A stretch of DNA of 64,000 nucleotides. Source: Nitrospirota bacterium (GTDB lineage: Bacteria; Nitrospirota; Thermodesulfovibrionia; Thermodesulfovibrionales; UBA6898). Shown here piece after piece: positions 44,652 through 53,664 of the stretch; the first letter of the stretch is position 1; each line of letters opens with the position of its first letter. A program made the translations under genes and the position numbers. The notes beneath the pieces are model-generated. The model searched no databases. It was not told the DNA's origin and was given only the letters and a program-made list of their open reading frames with translations. The DNA is taken from NCBI GenBank assembly GCA_021811105.1, contig JAJZPM010000001.1, forward strand, positions 62,001-126,000, given 5' to 3'.

Positions 44652-45269
44652 ATGGACATCAGGATTTTGGAAGAGGCCGCTTCGGGAAAGATCAGGGAGC
44701 AGACCCCCGAGGAGGCCGAAAAGTTCATGGCCCGGATAAGGACCAACCTTTTCGATCTCCTCTGCCACTCTGACAAGGCCAGGGCGGAGATGCCTGTCGG
44801 CCTTGACCTGGACGAATACGGAGGGAAGGAGGCCGTCGAGAGGGCGCTGGGAAAAGCGGTCGTGAACCTTTTGGCCCTTGCCGCGGTCTTCGGAGTGAGG
44901 ACAGGCGGCGTGATACTCAGGGAGCTCGGATTAACGTCCGAAGCAGGCGGATCGGTTGACGAGACTGAGAAGGCCCCCGGCGACAATGGTTCTTTCTCTC
45001 ATACGTCAGGCGGCGAAGAGGCGGGGCACGGAGAGAAGAAAACCGTCTCTGCGGACGAACATCAGGGACCTGCGCCAGCTTCGGAAGTTGACGAGGGGAA
45101 GGTCGGCGATACCCCTGAATACATGCAGATGTTCGATAAGGCGGGCTCTGGCGAGGAAAGGACCGCTATCTGGAAGAAGATCCAGTTGGATCGGGGTCTC
45201 GACAGCAAGACCAGGGCAGAGCTCTATCGATACATGACGGCTCTCAACAAACAGCAGGCTGCAAAATGA
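44652..45269 (+). CDS. protein of unknown function downstream of dnaN
   Basis: 205 residues in three parts. The N-terminal about 95 residues are helical (MDIRILEEAASGKIREQT...). A low-complexity acidic linker follows (about 96-150, rich in Gly, Glu, Asp and Ser), then a short helical end (about 155-200). GGAAAGGAGG precedes the start, 17 bases after dnaN. A flexible linker joining two helical units is typical of small adaptor proteins, but no family is recognised. Confidence 0.65.
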   Translation: MDIRILEEAASGKIREQTPEEAEKFMARIRTNLFDLLCHSDKARAEMPVGLDLDEYGGKEAVERALGKAVVNLLALAAVFGVRTGGVILRELGLTSEAGGSVDETEKAPGDNGSFSHTSGGEEAGHGEKKTVSADEHQGPAPASEVDEGKVGDTPEYMQMFDKAGSGEERTAIWKKIQLDRGLDSKTRAELYRYMTALNKQQAAK

Positions 45270-45330
45270 CGGCGAGGGCTGCCTTCCGACAGAGGTCGGC
45301 CCCGCCCGTTACAAACGGAAGGAGGAATTG

Positions 45331-47118
45331 ATGGCAAAAAGACGGCTACCGGACATCGATCCCTTCGGCTATCTCCCCCTCCGCTATGAAGACCGCAGAA
45401 AGCACGTCCCCGTGGGACAGTTCAAGAAAGGGGAAAAGGTGCTCTTCAGAGGCTGTCCCGACAAGATCGGGGAAGAAGAGACCTGGACGGGCAAGAAGAT
45501 GCTCGTCGTCTCCATGATAGGCGACGGTGGCAGCTTCATTGTCAAATACTTCCACTTCACGGACTGGCATCTGAGGAGATTCGAAAGAGGCGGCTACATC
45601 AGCATGTGGGGAGCGCCGAAGAAGGAAAAGGATATCTGGACGTTCTATCAGCCCGGGTTCCCCGACGAGATCGGCCTCGTATGCCCTATATACAAAACCC
45701 CGAGCGGCGTCGGACAGAAGAGGTTCAGGGACCATGTATGGGAGGCGGCGAGAAAAGGCATGTCCGCGACTTGGGACGAAGTGCCCCCTGAGGTCCTCGC
45801 CCGGAGGGACTTTCCTACCATAAGGGAAGCCCTCCAGCAGATCCACCGGCCCTATCAGATCCCCGACGCCCGGCCCTTTACGAGGCTTGCCTACAGGGAG
45901 GTCTTCGAGCTGAAGAAAAGGCTGGCCGGAGTCAGGAAACCCGCGGCGCCCGTCATCGAGGCCGACATTCGACCGTTCATAGATAAGCTGCCCTTCGGGC
46001 TGACGGACGACCAAATGAAGGCCATCGCCGAAATACTCGAAGACATGTCGACTGGCGCCGCCATGAGACGCATACTCGTCGGAGACGTATCTTCGGGGAA
46101 AACGGTCGTAAGCCAGGCCGCGGCATATGCCTGCATGATCTGCGGATACCGAACCCTCGTCCTTACCCCCTCCACGGTTTTGGCCAGGCAGCATTATGAG
46201 AAGTTCTCCCAGCTCTTCGGAGAAGAGAAGGTCGGACTCTGCACGGGCAGGGAGAAGACCGGGAATGCAAGAATCATAATCGGCACCCACGCGCTTCTGA
46301 ACAGAAAGTTCGATGACGTGGGACTGGTGGTCATCGACGAGCAGCACCGGTTCGGCGTTTCACAGAGAACACAGATCGCCCTCGGGGCCCATGCGCTGCA
46401 GTTGACGGCGACCCCGATTCCGAGGACGGTAAGTCTCATCTACCAGGGGGCGATAGATATCTCGACCCTCAACTCCCTGCCTTTCAAGCGGGAAGTCATG
46501 ACGAGGGTGGTATCGAAATCCCATACCACGGAAATACTCTCTAACATCAGGGAAGTCATAGGCGACGGCGGCAAGGCCCTCGTCGTCTATCCCCTGGTCG
46601 ATGACGAAAAGGGGGAGTACAAGTCGGTCGAATCGTCGAAGGAGTTCTGGGAGAAGGCATTTCCCGACGAGACGCTCTTTGTTCACGGCAAGACCGATGG
46701 GAAGGAGGACATCGTATCGGAGTTCAGGACCTCGATGGAAAAGCGGATTCTCGTTGCGACATCCCTGATCGAGACCGGCATCGACATACCGGAGGCGTCG
46801 ATTCTGATTGTCTCCGGCGCCGAATGCTTCGGCCTCGCGGCCCTGCATCAACTCAGGGGCAGGATCGGCAGGAGGGGCAACAGGTCGTTCTGCTATTTCA
46901 TGTTCAAGAATCCAGATGCCGAAGAGAGGCTCAAGCTCCTGGAGACGGTCCACGATGGTTTCGAGCTGTCTGAGAAGGACACCGACTCCAGAGGATGGGG
47001 CGACACCTTTGGCCGGGAGCAGAGCGGAAACATGTTCAAGCTTCCGAGCGTGAGCATATACAAGAAGGTCGTCGACATGGTGATCGAAGACCTTCAGTCG
47101 GAAATGGCTGCAAAATAA
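45331..47118 (+). CDS. RecG-like branched-DNA helicase
   Basis: 595 residues. RYEDRRKHVPVGQFKKGE is the RecG wedge-domain start. The helicase has GDVSSGKTVVSQAAA (I), TPSTVLARQHY (Ia), VVIDEQHRFGVSQR (II, the RecG DEQH form), LTATPIPRT (III), VATSLIETGIDIPEAS (V) and QLRGRIGRRG (VI). It lacks the N-terminal helical region of chromosomal RecG, which makes it about 100 residues shorter. It would process stalled forks. GGAAGGAGG lies upstream of ATG 45331. Confidence 0.9.
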   Translation: MAKRRLPDIDPFGYLPLRYEDRRKHVPVGQFKKGEKVLFRGCPDKIGEEETWTGKKMLVVSMIGDGGSFIVKYFHFTDWHLRRFERGGYISMWGAPKKEKDIWTFYQPGFPDEIGLVCPIYKTPSGVGQKRFRDHVWEAARKGMSATWDEVPPEVLARRDFPTIREALQQIHRPYQIPDARPFTRLAYREVFELKKRLAGVRKPAAPVIEADIRPFIDKLPFGLTDDQMKAIAEILEDMSTGAAMRRILVGDVSSGKTVVSQAAAYACMICGYRTLVLTPSTVLARQHYEKFSQLFGEEKVGLCTGREKTGNARIIIGTHALLNRKFDDVGLVVIDEQHRFGVSQRTQIALGAHALQLTATPIPRTVSLIYQGAIDISTLNSLPFKREVMTRVVSKSHTTEILSNIREVIGDGGKALVVYPLVDDEKGEYKSVESSKEFWEKAFPDETLFVHGKTDGKEDIVSEFRTSMEKRILVATSLIETGIDIPEASILIVSGAECFGLAALHQLRGRIGRRGNRSFCYFMFKNPDAEERLKLLETVHDGFELSEKDTDSRGWGDTFGREQSGNMFKLPSVSIYKKVVDMVIEDLQSEMAAK

Positions 47119-47141
47119 TATATTACGGAGGACATAAAAGC

Positions 47142-47540
47142 ATGTACAACAAGGTCATCCAGATCGGAAATCTCACCAAGGACCCCGAGCTCCGTTACAC
47201 ACCCCAGGGGACGCCTGTGGCCAACTTCAGGATAGCGGTGACGACGAAGCACAAGAGCGGCGACGGGTATAAGGACGAGACGCTCTTCATCGATGTCGTC
47301 GTCTTCGGCAAACAGGCCGAGAACTGCAGCCAGTACCTCGCGAAAGGCAGGAAGGCCCTCGTGGAGGGGAGGCTCCAGGAACGCAGATGGGAGTCAGACG
47401 GCCAGCAGCGGAGCAAGATGGAGATCGTAGCCGACTCCGTAAGGTTCATGGGCGGCGGGAAAGGAAATGGATCCGCCTCCGGAGCCCAGCATTCCGAAGA
47501 AGCGGTTCCTGAAGAAACGACCGAACTCGAACCGTTCTAA
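47142..47540 (+). CDS. ssb: single-stranded DNA-binding protein (SSB)
   Basis: 132 residues. VIQIGNLTKDPELRYTPQG is the classic SSB opening, followed by the OB fold and WESDGQQRSKMEIVADSVRF. The C-terminal tail is short and acidic, ending TELEPF in place of the usual DDDIPF, so the partner-binding tip is kept. ACGGAGGA lies upstream. It is the last gene of the replication block. Confidence 0.95.
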   Translation: MYNKVIQIGNLTKDPELRYTPQGTPVANFRIAVTTKHKSGDGYKDETLFIDVVVFGKQAENCSQYLAKGRKALVEGRLQERRWESDGQQRSKMEIVADSVRFMGGGKGNGSASGAQHSEEAVPEETTELEPF

Positions 47541-47572
47541 ATTCATCGTAAGAGACTGAGAGTAATGTGAGC

Positions 47573-47615
47573 AAGGTAAGGCCGTGAGAGGGGCAGACCT
47601 CCGCGGCCTTGCCTT
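47573..47615 (+). terminator. probable terminator after ssb
   Basis: Arms AAGGTAAGGCCG (47573-47584) and CGGCCTTGCCTT (47604-47615) form a 12-base-pair stem with one G-T pair and a 19-base loop. The following tract CCCTTGTTTG is poor in T, so termination may be weak. It ends the long + strand operon. Confidence 0.55.
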
Positions 47616-47890
47616 CCCTTGTTTGTAGTCATGAAATCATGTCGGTGTATTTGCATTATCTGAATAAACATCGCAATTCACTTTACTTTCTTCTTAAATT
47701 GCGCGACGAATCTATCGTCAGTATCTCACAGTACTCGAAACTTCAGAGCATCGTGATTATACTGCAGGTTACGAGGGGAAAGCGTTATGGTTGCCAGGTG
47801 AGGGGTAAAGGCCCCTCGGAGCCAGCTTGTACCAGATTAAGCCACAACGCCGCCTCCGAGGAGAGCCTTTAATCAATCACAAGGTGAGTT
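47616..47890. other. convergent gap after ssb
   Basis: About 275 bases between the ssb terminator and the convergent caspase-like gene. A GAGGGG/CCCCTC hairpin lies at 47803-47819. No gene is supported; a + strand frame (47609-47872) lacks a ribosome site. Confidence 0.4.
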
Positions 47891-48865
47891 CTATATCCGT
47901 CCTTGTTCTACAAGCCTGCGGTAATGCTCGCCAAGTACTGTCAATTTGCATGCTTTGCTCCCCATTGCGGCATGCCACATGTGTGGCGCATCCACTGGAA
48001 CAACGAGGTTTACACGGTTGTACTTCTGCAGAATTGCAAACTTAGCTGTGTTCACCGGGTTCGGACTCGGGATAGCCGGGTTCTGATTTTCGCGCTCCGG
48101 TTCAAACGAGGGGTCGAGGCGAAATTCGAACCCTGAAGATGGGAAGAACTCTGTGATTCGCTGAAGCTCCAGTAGACTTATCGGTGGTTGGACTTTTCGT
48201 AAGGATACAAAGCTCTTAACATTGGTTTTGAAGACGGGCCGCTGATCCCAGGGGCCAAGGGACTGGTCGATGTGCGCGTAAACGCTGCCTGGAGTCACTT
48301 CTCCTACTAGGTTCCCTGCTGCCCCGTTCAGAGCATCAACAAAAAGCGTTGTGAATACACCGGCGCCGTTCTTCTCGGTCGCATATTGGTCTGCCGTAGA
48401 TGCAGTAAGGATCGTAGTACCTTCTTTGAGTTCGGCGCTTGCTGGAGCAGAGGGGCGTGACCCCGCAATACCAGAATGGCAGCTATCCAGCACTATGATT
48501 CTGTTTCTGGCAGCAGACTGATTTGCAAACGTAAGGATATCTCCCAGCGGAATGCCCTCATCACCTGCCTTGGCATCGCTAGAGACAAGATATCCCCCCG
48601 TAGCCTCGATGTGACCATGCCCAGAAAAGTAGAAAAGCGCAGTCTCACCATCACCAGAGAAAAGATCCTGAATATGCTCTTTCAGGTCTGACCGCAAGAC
48701 TTGCGCAGCGGGTCCAGTTCCCGATAAGAGCTTGACCCCGAAGTTTACAGTGCCGTCGCTGTTTCTTTCCAAGACGCTCTTTACAGAGTGAGCGTCATTG
48801 ACGCAGCCGTATAGCGGGGAGATGTGCATATAGCAGTTGATTCCGACTACAAGTGCCTTTCGCAT
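47891..48865 (-). CDS. caspase-like protease (Thoeris-type effector)
   Basis: 324 residues. The caspase p20-like fold is in residues 1-200: [11 protein letters not shown] at the start, FYFSGHGH with the catalytic His (about 83) and IVLDSCHSG with the catalytic Cys (129). The C-terminal about 120 residues are a separate domain ending [20 protein letters not shown], possibly a ligand-sensing part. It is coded six bases after a TIR-like gene on the same strand. Type IV Thoeris systems pair a TIR enzyme with a caspase-like protease that its cyclic nucleotide activates, so this is the probable effector. The host proteins it would cut are unknown. Confidence 0.85.
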   Translation of the reverse strand: MRKALVVGINCYMHISPLYGCVNDAHSVKSVLERNSDGTVNFGVKLLSGTGPAAQVLRSDLKEHIQDLFSGDGETALFYFSGHGHIEATGGYLVSSDAKAGDEGIPLGDILTFANQSAARNRIIVLDSCHSGIAGSRPSAPASAELKEGTTILTASTADQYATEKNGAGVFTTLFVDALNGAAGNLVGEVTPGSVYAHIDQSLGPWDQRPVFKTNVKSFVSLRKVQPPISLLELQRITEFFPSSGFEFRLDPSFEPERENQNPAIPSPNPVNTAKFAILQKYNRVNLVVPVDAPHMWHAAMGSKACKLTVLGEHYRRLVEQGRI

Positions 48866-48871
48866 AGCTAG

Positions 48872-49264
48872 TTATCTCCCTCCGCCGATCAGCTTCTTCA
48901 AATTGTCCCACGTCCATTTGTAGGTCTTGTCTGATGACTTTGCTGAAGTGGGTTTTGTACAGGTCTTGTCTGCGTAGGCCGCCAAGAGGAAATACGACTT
49001 ATCCTTCTCCTGAGCAATCGTAAGTTCCGCAGCCACACCGCTTGCCTTATCTGTGTGCTCGCCACAAAGGACAATTACCACGTCGATGTTGTCCATTCGG
49101 CGCCTAACCTTGTCCTTCCAGTCACCGGATAGCGGCTCCTTCACCGAGGCGTCTTTAAAGTCGAACGGACTATCAGGTAGTTTTGCCTGTCCGGCGAGCA
49201 TTATCTTTGCGTCTTCGTCATGATCGTAGTCAAAACTGATGAAAACTCTTTTCTTTGTGGCCAT
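48872..49264 (-). CDS. TIR-like protein (MTH538/ThsB family)
   Basis: 130 residues. RVFISFDYDHDEDAKIM, then DNIDVVIVLCGEHTDKASGVAAELTIAQ, is the pattern of the MTH538 TIR-like fold found in Thoeris ThsB sensors, with the conserved Glu in VAAEL. It would detect phage infection and make an NAD-derived signal. ATG 49264 is chosen because AAGGAGA lies upstream; the longer frame from 49318 lacks a site. It is directly upstream of the caspase-like gene in one operon. Confidence 0.83.
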   Translation of the reverse strand: MATKKRVFISFDYDHDEDAKIMLAGQAKLPDSPFDFKDASVKEPLSGDWKDKVRRRMDNIDVVIVLCGEHTDKASGVAAELTIAQEKDKSYFLLAAYADKTCTKPTSAKSSDKTYKWTWDNLKKLIGGGR

Positions 49265-49727
49265 GTATAGTCTCCTTCTTTGGCTTATGTTTTTACTTCC
49301 TTGTAAAGACATAAACAATAGGGATTCATAAAAATAGGGTAGGTCCCGACCCCTGCCGTTACCTTGACGATTCCAGACCGGGTAGGTTAGATTAGAGTAA
49401 GATCATCGTGCGTTACCTCCTGTCAAGAAAAATCCTTGACAAGAGATTAGGCCGATGATAAGATTCCTTCAAGCAATCAGGGGAATCCGGGACTTTCATC
49501 GACCCGCTCTCACTGTCAAGTGGGACGCAGAGAAAGAGTCTCCGCACCCCTTTATGAAGCCGGGACGCTCTGCCAGGAGCTGTCTCGGCTTTCTTTCTTA
49601 TAGATTTTCTTGTATTAGTCGAAAGCATTTTACCGATTAAACCACAACCAGGGCAAGAATAGCATTCCATAGAACTTTTCATTTCTCTATCCTTTTGCTG
49701 TGAAAAATAGAACGCAAAGCTGGCCCC
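49265..49727. other. gap between the Thoeris-like pair and the DGQHR gene
   Basis: 463 bases. The left end is the leader of the TIR-like gene. The right half holds a possible small-RNA unit on the + strand (49436-49599), listed separately. No protein gene is supported. Confidence 0.5.
49436..49599 (+). ncRNA. candidate small RNA with its own promoter and terminator
   Basis: TTGACA (49436-49441), a 17-base spacer and an extended -10 box TGATAAGAT (49456-49464) begin a potential transcript. It ends in the hairpin AGCCGGGAC/GTCTCGGCT (49558-49590) followed by TTCTTTCTT. The about 130-base product would be GC-rich and structured, with no ribosome site or long frame. The role is unknown; it lies inside the defence island. 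Confidence 0.45.
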
Positions 49728-50891
49728 TCATTTTGCCTCAGCTTTTAGTTTATCTTGAAGTTTCTTGATTGAGCTTATGCCCTTTTCGTCCCTTAATTCT
49801 TCAGCCATTCTGCCTGCAAGTATCATTGCTGCGCGGTTTCCAGACATTCCGGCGACACTTTTATCCCCGGTCGCTGTCTTCCTCCAGTCGAATGTGTCGC
49901 GAATCTGCTGCAGATATGCTTCCATGGCATCAGCGTCAACTTCACCCTTTGGTAGACACCTATCAATAATTGTTCCTCCAAGAAAAGATAAGCTCCAAAC
50001 CCCGACGTTCTTTAACAGAAGATATTCCTTAGGACGTGACCATTCTTCAGCAAAAACTGTTTTTATCGCATTCCAATAATTTCGGACGATAACATATTGT
50101 GCTTCCGGATCCGTAAGATCATGTATATATTGGCTCTTGGACAAAAGCTTATTTGTACCGCTCTTGATGCTAACAAAATTAACCTGCCTCGTTAAGCCTT
50201 GACTCCGCGAACCTTGTTTCGACCCGCCATGATGGATAAGTCCATGCCACGGTGATTTAGGATCTTCAGAAAGTCGTTTGGCGATCCATCTGTCAAGATG
50301 ATCTTTAATTTCCTGTTCCTCCGCAGTTAACCTACTCTGCATGATATCTAAGTGAGATGTATTCAGCCCTTTCTGATTACTATTAATATCAACAAAAATG
50401 GAACGCTCCTGATCACGGGTTAGGCCGACGTGAATTTGGAAGGGCACGTTGCTAAGTATAGGGTCTCGCCGGTCATCTCCAGCTGCATAAAAGAGTCGAT
50501 GGTTGCCGTCCACACGACTTACATGCACTTTGTTGAGTTGTATTTTGGAAAGATCAAAAGATAATCTAACCTCAATGGACTCCTTATCAGCGCCTTCTCT
50601 TTCCTCTATCTCCACAAAATTTTTGTCTCGAACATTCAGCACTACTTCTGGATAAGCACGGGGGAAACGCTTATCTGCAGGTCGCGTTGCATATTCGTAA
50701 GCATCACTTGCATGCTTAGGCGAAAGATCGCGCTGAAGGCCGCTGGGATTACTGACTTGATCAAAAACATCGGGTTGCGAAATGAGTGACAGGTGTGCAA
50801 GCGGTGCGTGCCCCCTGTAACAGATAGTATCAAGATTATCAGACTTAAAAGCAACTAATTCAACCACTTTAACACCACTTAGCTTAGCCAT
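49728..50891 (-). CDS. DGQHR-domain protein (DndB-like)
   Basis: 387 residues. VSRVDGNHRLFYA (the DGQHR motif in the form DGNHR) and RSIFVDINSNQKGL are the family hallmarks, as in DndB and related DGQHR proteins. These domains have a ParB/nuclease-like fold and often sit in defence loci, sometimes with phosphorothioate modification genes. No dnd genes are in view, so the pathway is unclear. GGAGGA upstream of the ATG and a strong AT-rich promoter support the start. Confidence 0.82.
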   Translation of the reverse strand: MAKLSGVKVVELVAFKSDNLDTICYRGHAPLAHLSLISQPDVFDQVSNPSGLQRDLSPKHASDAYEYATRPADKRFPRAYPEVVLNVRDKNFVEIEEREGADKESIEVRLSFDLSKIQLNKVHVSRVDGNHRLFYAAGDDRRDPILSNVPFQIHVGLTRDQERSIFVDINSNQKGLNTSHLDIMQSRLTAEEQEIKDHLDRWIAKRLSEDPKSPWHGLIHHGGSKQGSRSQGLTRQVNFVSIKSGTNKLLSKSQYIHDLTDPEAQYVIVRNYWNAIKTVFAEEWSRPKEYLLLKNVGVWSLSFLGGTIIDRCLPKGEVDADAMEAYLQQIRDTFDWRKTATGDKSVAGMSGNRAAMILAGRMAEELRDEKGISSIKKLQDKLKAEAK

Positions 50892-50942
50892 TCTTGATCC
50901 TCCTCCTTGTCCAAAAAAGTGAGCTATCTCATCTCATAAGAT

Positions 50943-50972
50943 ATACTATACCTCTCACATTTGCAATGTCAA
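50943..50972 (-). promoter_or_regulatory. promoter of the DGQHR gene
   Basis: Read on the minus strand: TTGACA (50972-50967), an 18-base spacer and TAGTAT (50948-50943). Nearby repeats of TGAGATA on both sides could be operator half-sites. It drives the DGQHR gene about 55 bases away. Confidence 0.6.
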
Positions 50973-51277
50973 GTATCTTTCTTGAGTTATGATATCTCAC
51001 AAGTAGTTTTTTCCCTCTTCCGTCATGAGGTTATCAAGGGTCGCAAGACCTCGCTTACATCATATAAGGTGCATATACCGGCGCCATTCCGCCTAATAAC
51101 GGCCTGTTCCGGAGCTCTTCCCGTGAACTTCGGAAGGGAAAGACACTTCGGCGCACGGAAAACTGACAGGCATATTTGATGCTAAGAATCAGAAGGTTTC
51201 CCTCGGAAACCAAGGGTCTTATTGAAATGTCCGTGGTGTTCGTTATCAGGTGATATTAATGCCGACTTTGACCGGAC
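50973..51277. other. gap between the DGQHR promoter and the NERD gene
   Basis: About 300 bases of AT-rich sequence. A + strand frame (50961-51179) overlaps the promoter and has no ribosome site. Nothing supported. Confidence 0.4.
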
Positions 51278-52009
51278 TTACACTGGTCTTGTGAACCTGC
51301 ATTTCGGAAACGTACTGCATCCGAGAAACGGATCTCCCGTTGAGTTTCCTTTCTTCGCCACTCTTCGCACAAGTTCCGCCCCGCAACGGGGGCATGTAGT
51401 CGTGGATTCGTGGCGGTCGCGTAACGAAGCAAGATGTACTTGTTTAGTGAGTGACCTGTCTTTCCTTAGAGCGATTAAACGCCCTTCTATATCTGCAACT
51501 TGCTGTGTAGTAAGACATGCGATGTTGAAGCTTTGAACATAAGGGATGAGACCGCCGTTTAACACATTTGAAGGCATCGGGGTCTTGAATTTGCAATTCC
51601 CTATAAAAAAAACCACAGGCCTGAAGATTTTTTCCTCAATGTGCAAATAATCCATCAAGCACCGCACATGTCTGTAATTCTGCTTCATTGGATTTTGGAA
51701 ATGTCTTTTCTTCCCATAAATGGACTGGGTCCATTTATCGTTTTCAGGAGATCCAAAAATCCAGCCTTTCATATTCTTGGTCTCCAGAACGAAAATGCCA
51801 TACGCAGAAATCAGCACATGATCGATCTGAGTCGTGCCGTTCAGCGACGGCACAATCAGGTTGTCAATTCTGCGGTATTTGTCCGCGTCCAAAAAAGTCC
51901 ACATTCCGGCTGAGGTAATTTTTTCGCCGAACCATCCCTTCACCACCGGGAGCTTCAGGAAACTCAAGACGGCAGTAAGAATGACCACCAGCAAAATAGC
52001 TGTCAACAT
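51278..52009 (-). CDS. NERD-domain protein with a topoisomerase-type zinc finger
   Basis: 243 residues. A membrane segment at residues 2-20 is followed by a NERD (nuclease-related) domain: IDHVLISAYGIFVLETKN has the D...ExK nuclease-like residues. The C-terminus is a CPRCGAELVRRVAKKG...FLGCSTFPKCR zinc finger of the topoisomerase type. Such combinations are common in plasmids and defence islands. It is probably a membrane-tethered DNA-binding or nuclease protein; its exact role is unknown. Confidence 0.85.
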   Translation of the reverse strand: MLTAILLVVILTAVLSFLKLPVVKGWFGEKITSAGMWTFLDADKYRRIDNLIVPSLNGTTQIDHVLISAYGIFVLETKNMKGWIFGSPENDKWTQSIYGKKRHFQNPMKQNYRHVRCLMDYLHIEEKIFRPVVFFIGNCKFKTPMPSNVLNGGLIPYVQSFNIACLTTQQVADIEGRLIALRKDRSLTKQVHLASLRDRHESTTTCPRCGAELVRRVAKKGNSTGDPFLGCSTFPKCRFTRPV

Positions 52010-52229
52010 GACTTAGGATAAGACATCGAGGAGCAATTGTAAATAAGCGTAATTAGGGAGCCGAAGATCGCAATACGAGGGGGTTTTGATTAGCATCAGT
52101 CACAATAAGTCTTTACTAAGACTGACGATAGGATGGGAAAGCGCTCTGTGGCGTTGCCCGCGCTTCTTGACCGGGAGATGCGTAAAGCGCAATAATATCG
52201 ATCAAATTCCAGAAAAAGGAGGCCCCTTC

Positions 52230-52667
52230 ATGACCAGTATTGCAAGACTCCTAAAGGAGACGATCGAGCGTACCGCCAAGAAGCAGGTGCGGTCTGAAAC
52301 GGAGGCGCTCAGGAAGGCGTCGGCCCGTAATAGAAAGACTATAGCTGACCTCGGCAGCCGCCTGAAAGAGATGGAACGGGAGCTCGCATCGATCCGGAGA
52401 CAGATGTCATCGGCTCTCCCTGACGACGGCAAATACGATTCTGACAATCATAGGTTCTCGGCAAAGGGTCTCCAGTCCCTGAGGAAGAAGTTGGCGCTAT
52501 CCAAAAAGGAATGCGGCATGCTCATCGGAGTCTCCGGTCGCATGATAGGGACATGGGAGAGCGGTCAGACGCGACCCACAGGAGAACAGGTCAGGAGTAT
52601 CGCGGCCATCCGGAATATGGGAAAGCGTGAGGCGCAGATGCGCCTGGAAGAAAAGGTCAGCACGTAG
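52230..52667 (+). CDS. coiled-coil Xre-type regulator
   Basis: 145 residues. The N-terminal about 70 residues are a Lys/Arg/Glu-rich coiled coil (KKQVRSETEALRKASARNRK). The C-terminal part is a helix-turn-helix (LRKKLALSKKECGMLIGVSG, then IGTWESGQTRP). It is a small DNA-binding regulator of the Xre kind, common on mobile elements. ATG 52230 follows AAAAGGAGG; a longer frame from 52086 lacks a site. It lies 38 bases before the phospholipase C-like gene. Confidence 0.82.
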   Translation: MTSIARLLKETIERTAKKQVRSETEALRKASARNRKTIADLGSRLKEMERELASIRRQMSSALPDDGKYDSDNHRFSAKGLQSLRKKLALSKKECGMLIGVSGRMIGTWESGQTRPTGEQVRSIAAIRNMGKREAQMRLEEKVST

Positions 52668-52704
52668 TGGCGACGGTGGGCTTGCCATGGGGAGGTGAGT
52701 AACC

Positions 52705-53664
52705 ATGCCAGGAAGTTACGCGCACCTGACGATGGTCGGTGAGGCAAGGGCAAAAAAAGAACTCAAGAAGATTCACGGCTTCCCTCGTGAAGGAATCGAG
52801 GCTGCCGGCCTTTATTTGAAATTTCTCGAACTCGGGGCTGTGAGCCCTGATTATCCTTATCTTGACATTACCTCAACGGACTCCAAGAAATGGGCTGACG
52901 CTATGCACTATACGCACACAGGGGATACTGTTTATGCTGCAGCCGAACTCGTCAGGGTGCTGCCCGAGGGAGAAGGCAAGATGAAGTGCCTTGCATGGCT
53001 CATGGGCTTCACAGGGCATGTGGTCGGTGATATGTGTATCCATCCGGTAGTTGAGCTCAAGGTCGGACCCTACGAGAATTTCGCTAAGGACCACAGACGG
53101 TGTGAAATGCACCAGGATGCCTTTATTTTTCCTCGATTGGGGCTTGGAATGCCTCAGACCGCTGAACACATTCGGGCCACTATACTGAAGTGCGGCAGCG
53201 CTGAAGATCCCAATAAACTTGACCCCTCTGTGAAGGGCATATGGGAAAGGCTTCTGCGTCAGGTCCATCCTGGGCTATTCAACGCAGAACCGCCTGAGAT
53301 CGACACCTGGCATCATAAATGTTACGTGATCCTGGAAAAACTCCTTCCCACATCAAGCAGCTTGTTACCATGCGCTCGCCATGTATGTGACGGGCTGGGT
53401 CTTATCTATCCTGAGACCGACAAGGTCGACAAAGGGTTTGTCGAAAACCTGATGGTTCCTGCTCCGGCAGGCATAGACCGACGGATGCACTATGACGATG
53501 TCTTCGACATTGCTGTAGGAAAGGTCAGACTCGCATGGCGCGACGTTCTTCGTCATGCTCTCGGAATCGAGGAACTCACATCCTTTCGCGGTGGCGAATG
53601 GAACCTTGACACTGGCAGGGACTTGTCGGCTGAGAATGCCCTGGTATTCTGGGAGGTGGCATGA
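52705..53664 (+). CDS. zinc-dependent phospholipase C-like protein
   Basis: 319 residues. GSYAHLTMV at the start, MHYTHTGDTV, LMGFTGHVVGDMCIHP and HRRCEMHQDAF give the ordered His and Asp residues of the zinc-dependent phospholipase C / S1-P1 fold. No signal peptide is present, so it may act in the cytoplasm. The stop overlaps the next gene by four bases. A role in membrane-lipid turnover is inferred from the fold only. Confidence 0.8.
   Translation: MPGSYAHLTMVGEARAKKELKKIHGFPREGIEAAGLYLKFLELGAVSPDYPYLDITSTDSKKWADAMHYTHTGDTVYAAAELVRVLPEGEGKMKCLAWLMGFTGHVVGDMCIHPVVELKVGPYENFAKDHRRCEMHQDAFIFPRLGLGMPQTAEHIRATILKCGSAEDPNKLDPSVKGIWERLLRQVHPGLFNAEPPEIDTWHHKCYVILEKLLPTSSSLLPCARHVCDGLGLIYPETDKVDKGFVENLMVPAPAGIDRRMHYDDVFDIAVGKVRLAWRDVLRHALGIEELTSFRGGEWNLDTGRDLSAENALVFWEVA

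Noticed and set aside
47803-47819. GAGGGG/CCCCTC hairpin as an attachment site
   Set aside because: Too short, with no matching copy and no integrase in the window.
47609-47872. 87-residue + strand frame after ssb
   Set aside because: It begins at the ssb terminator and lacks a ribosome site; the composition looks random.
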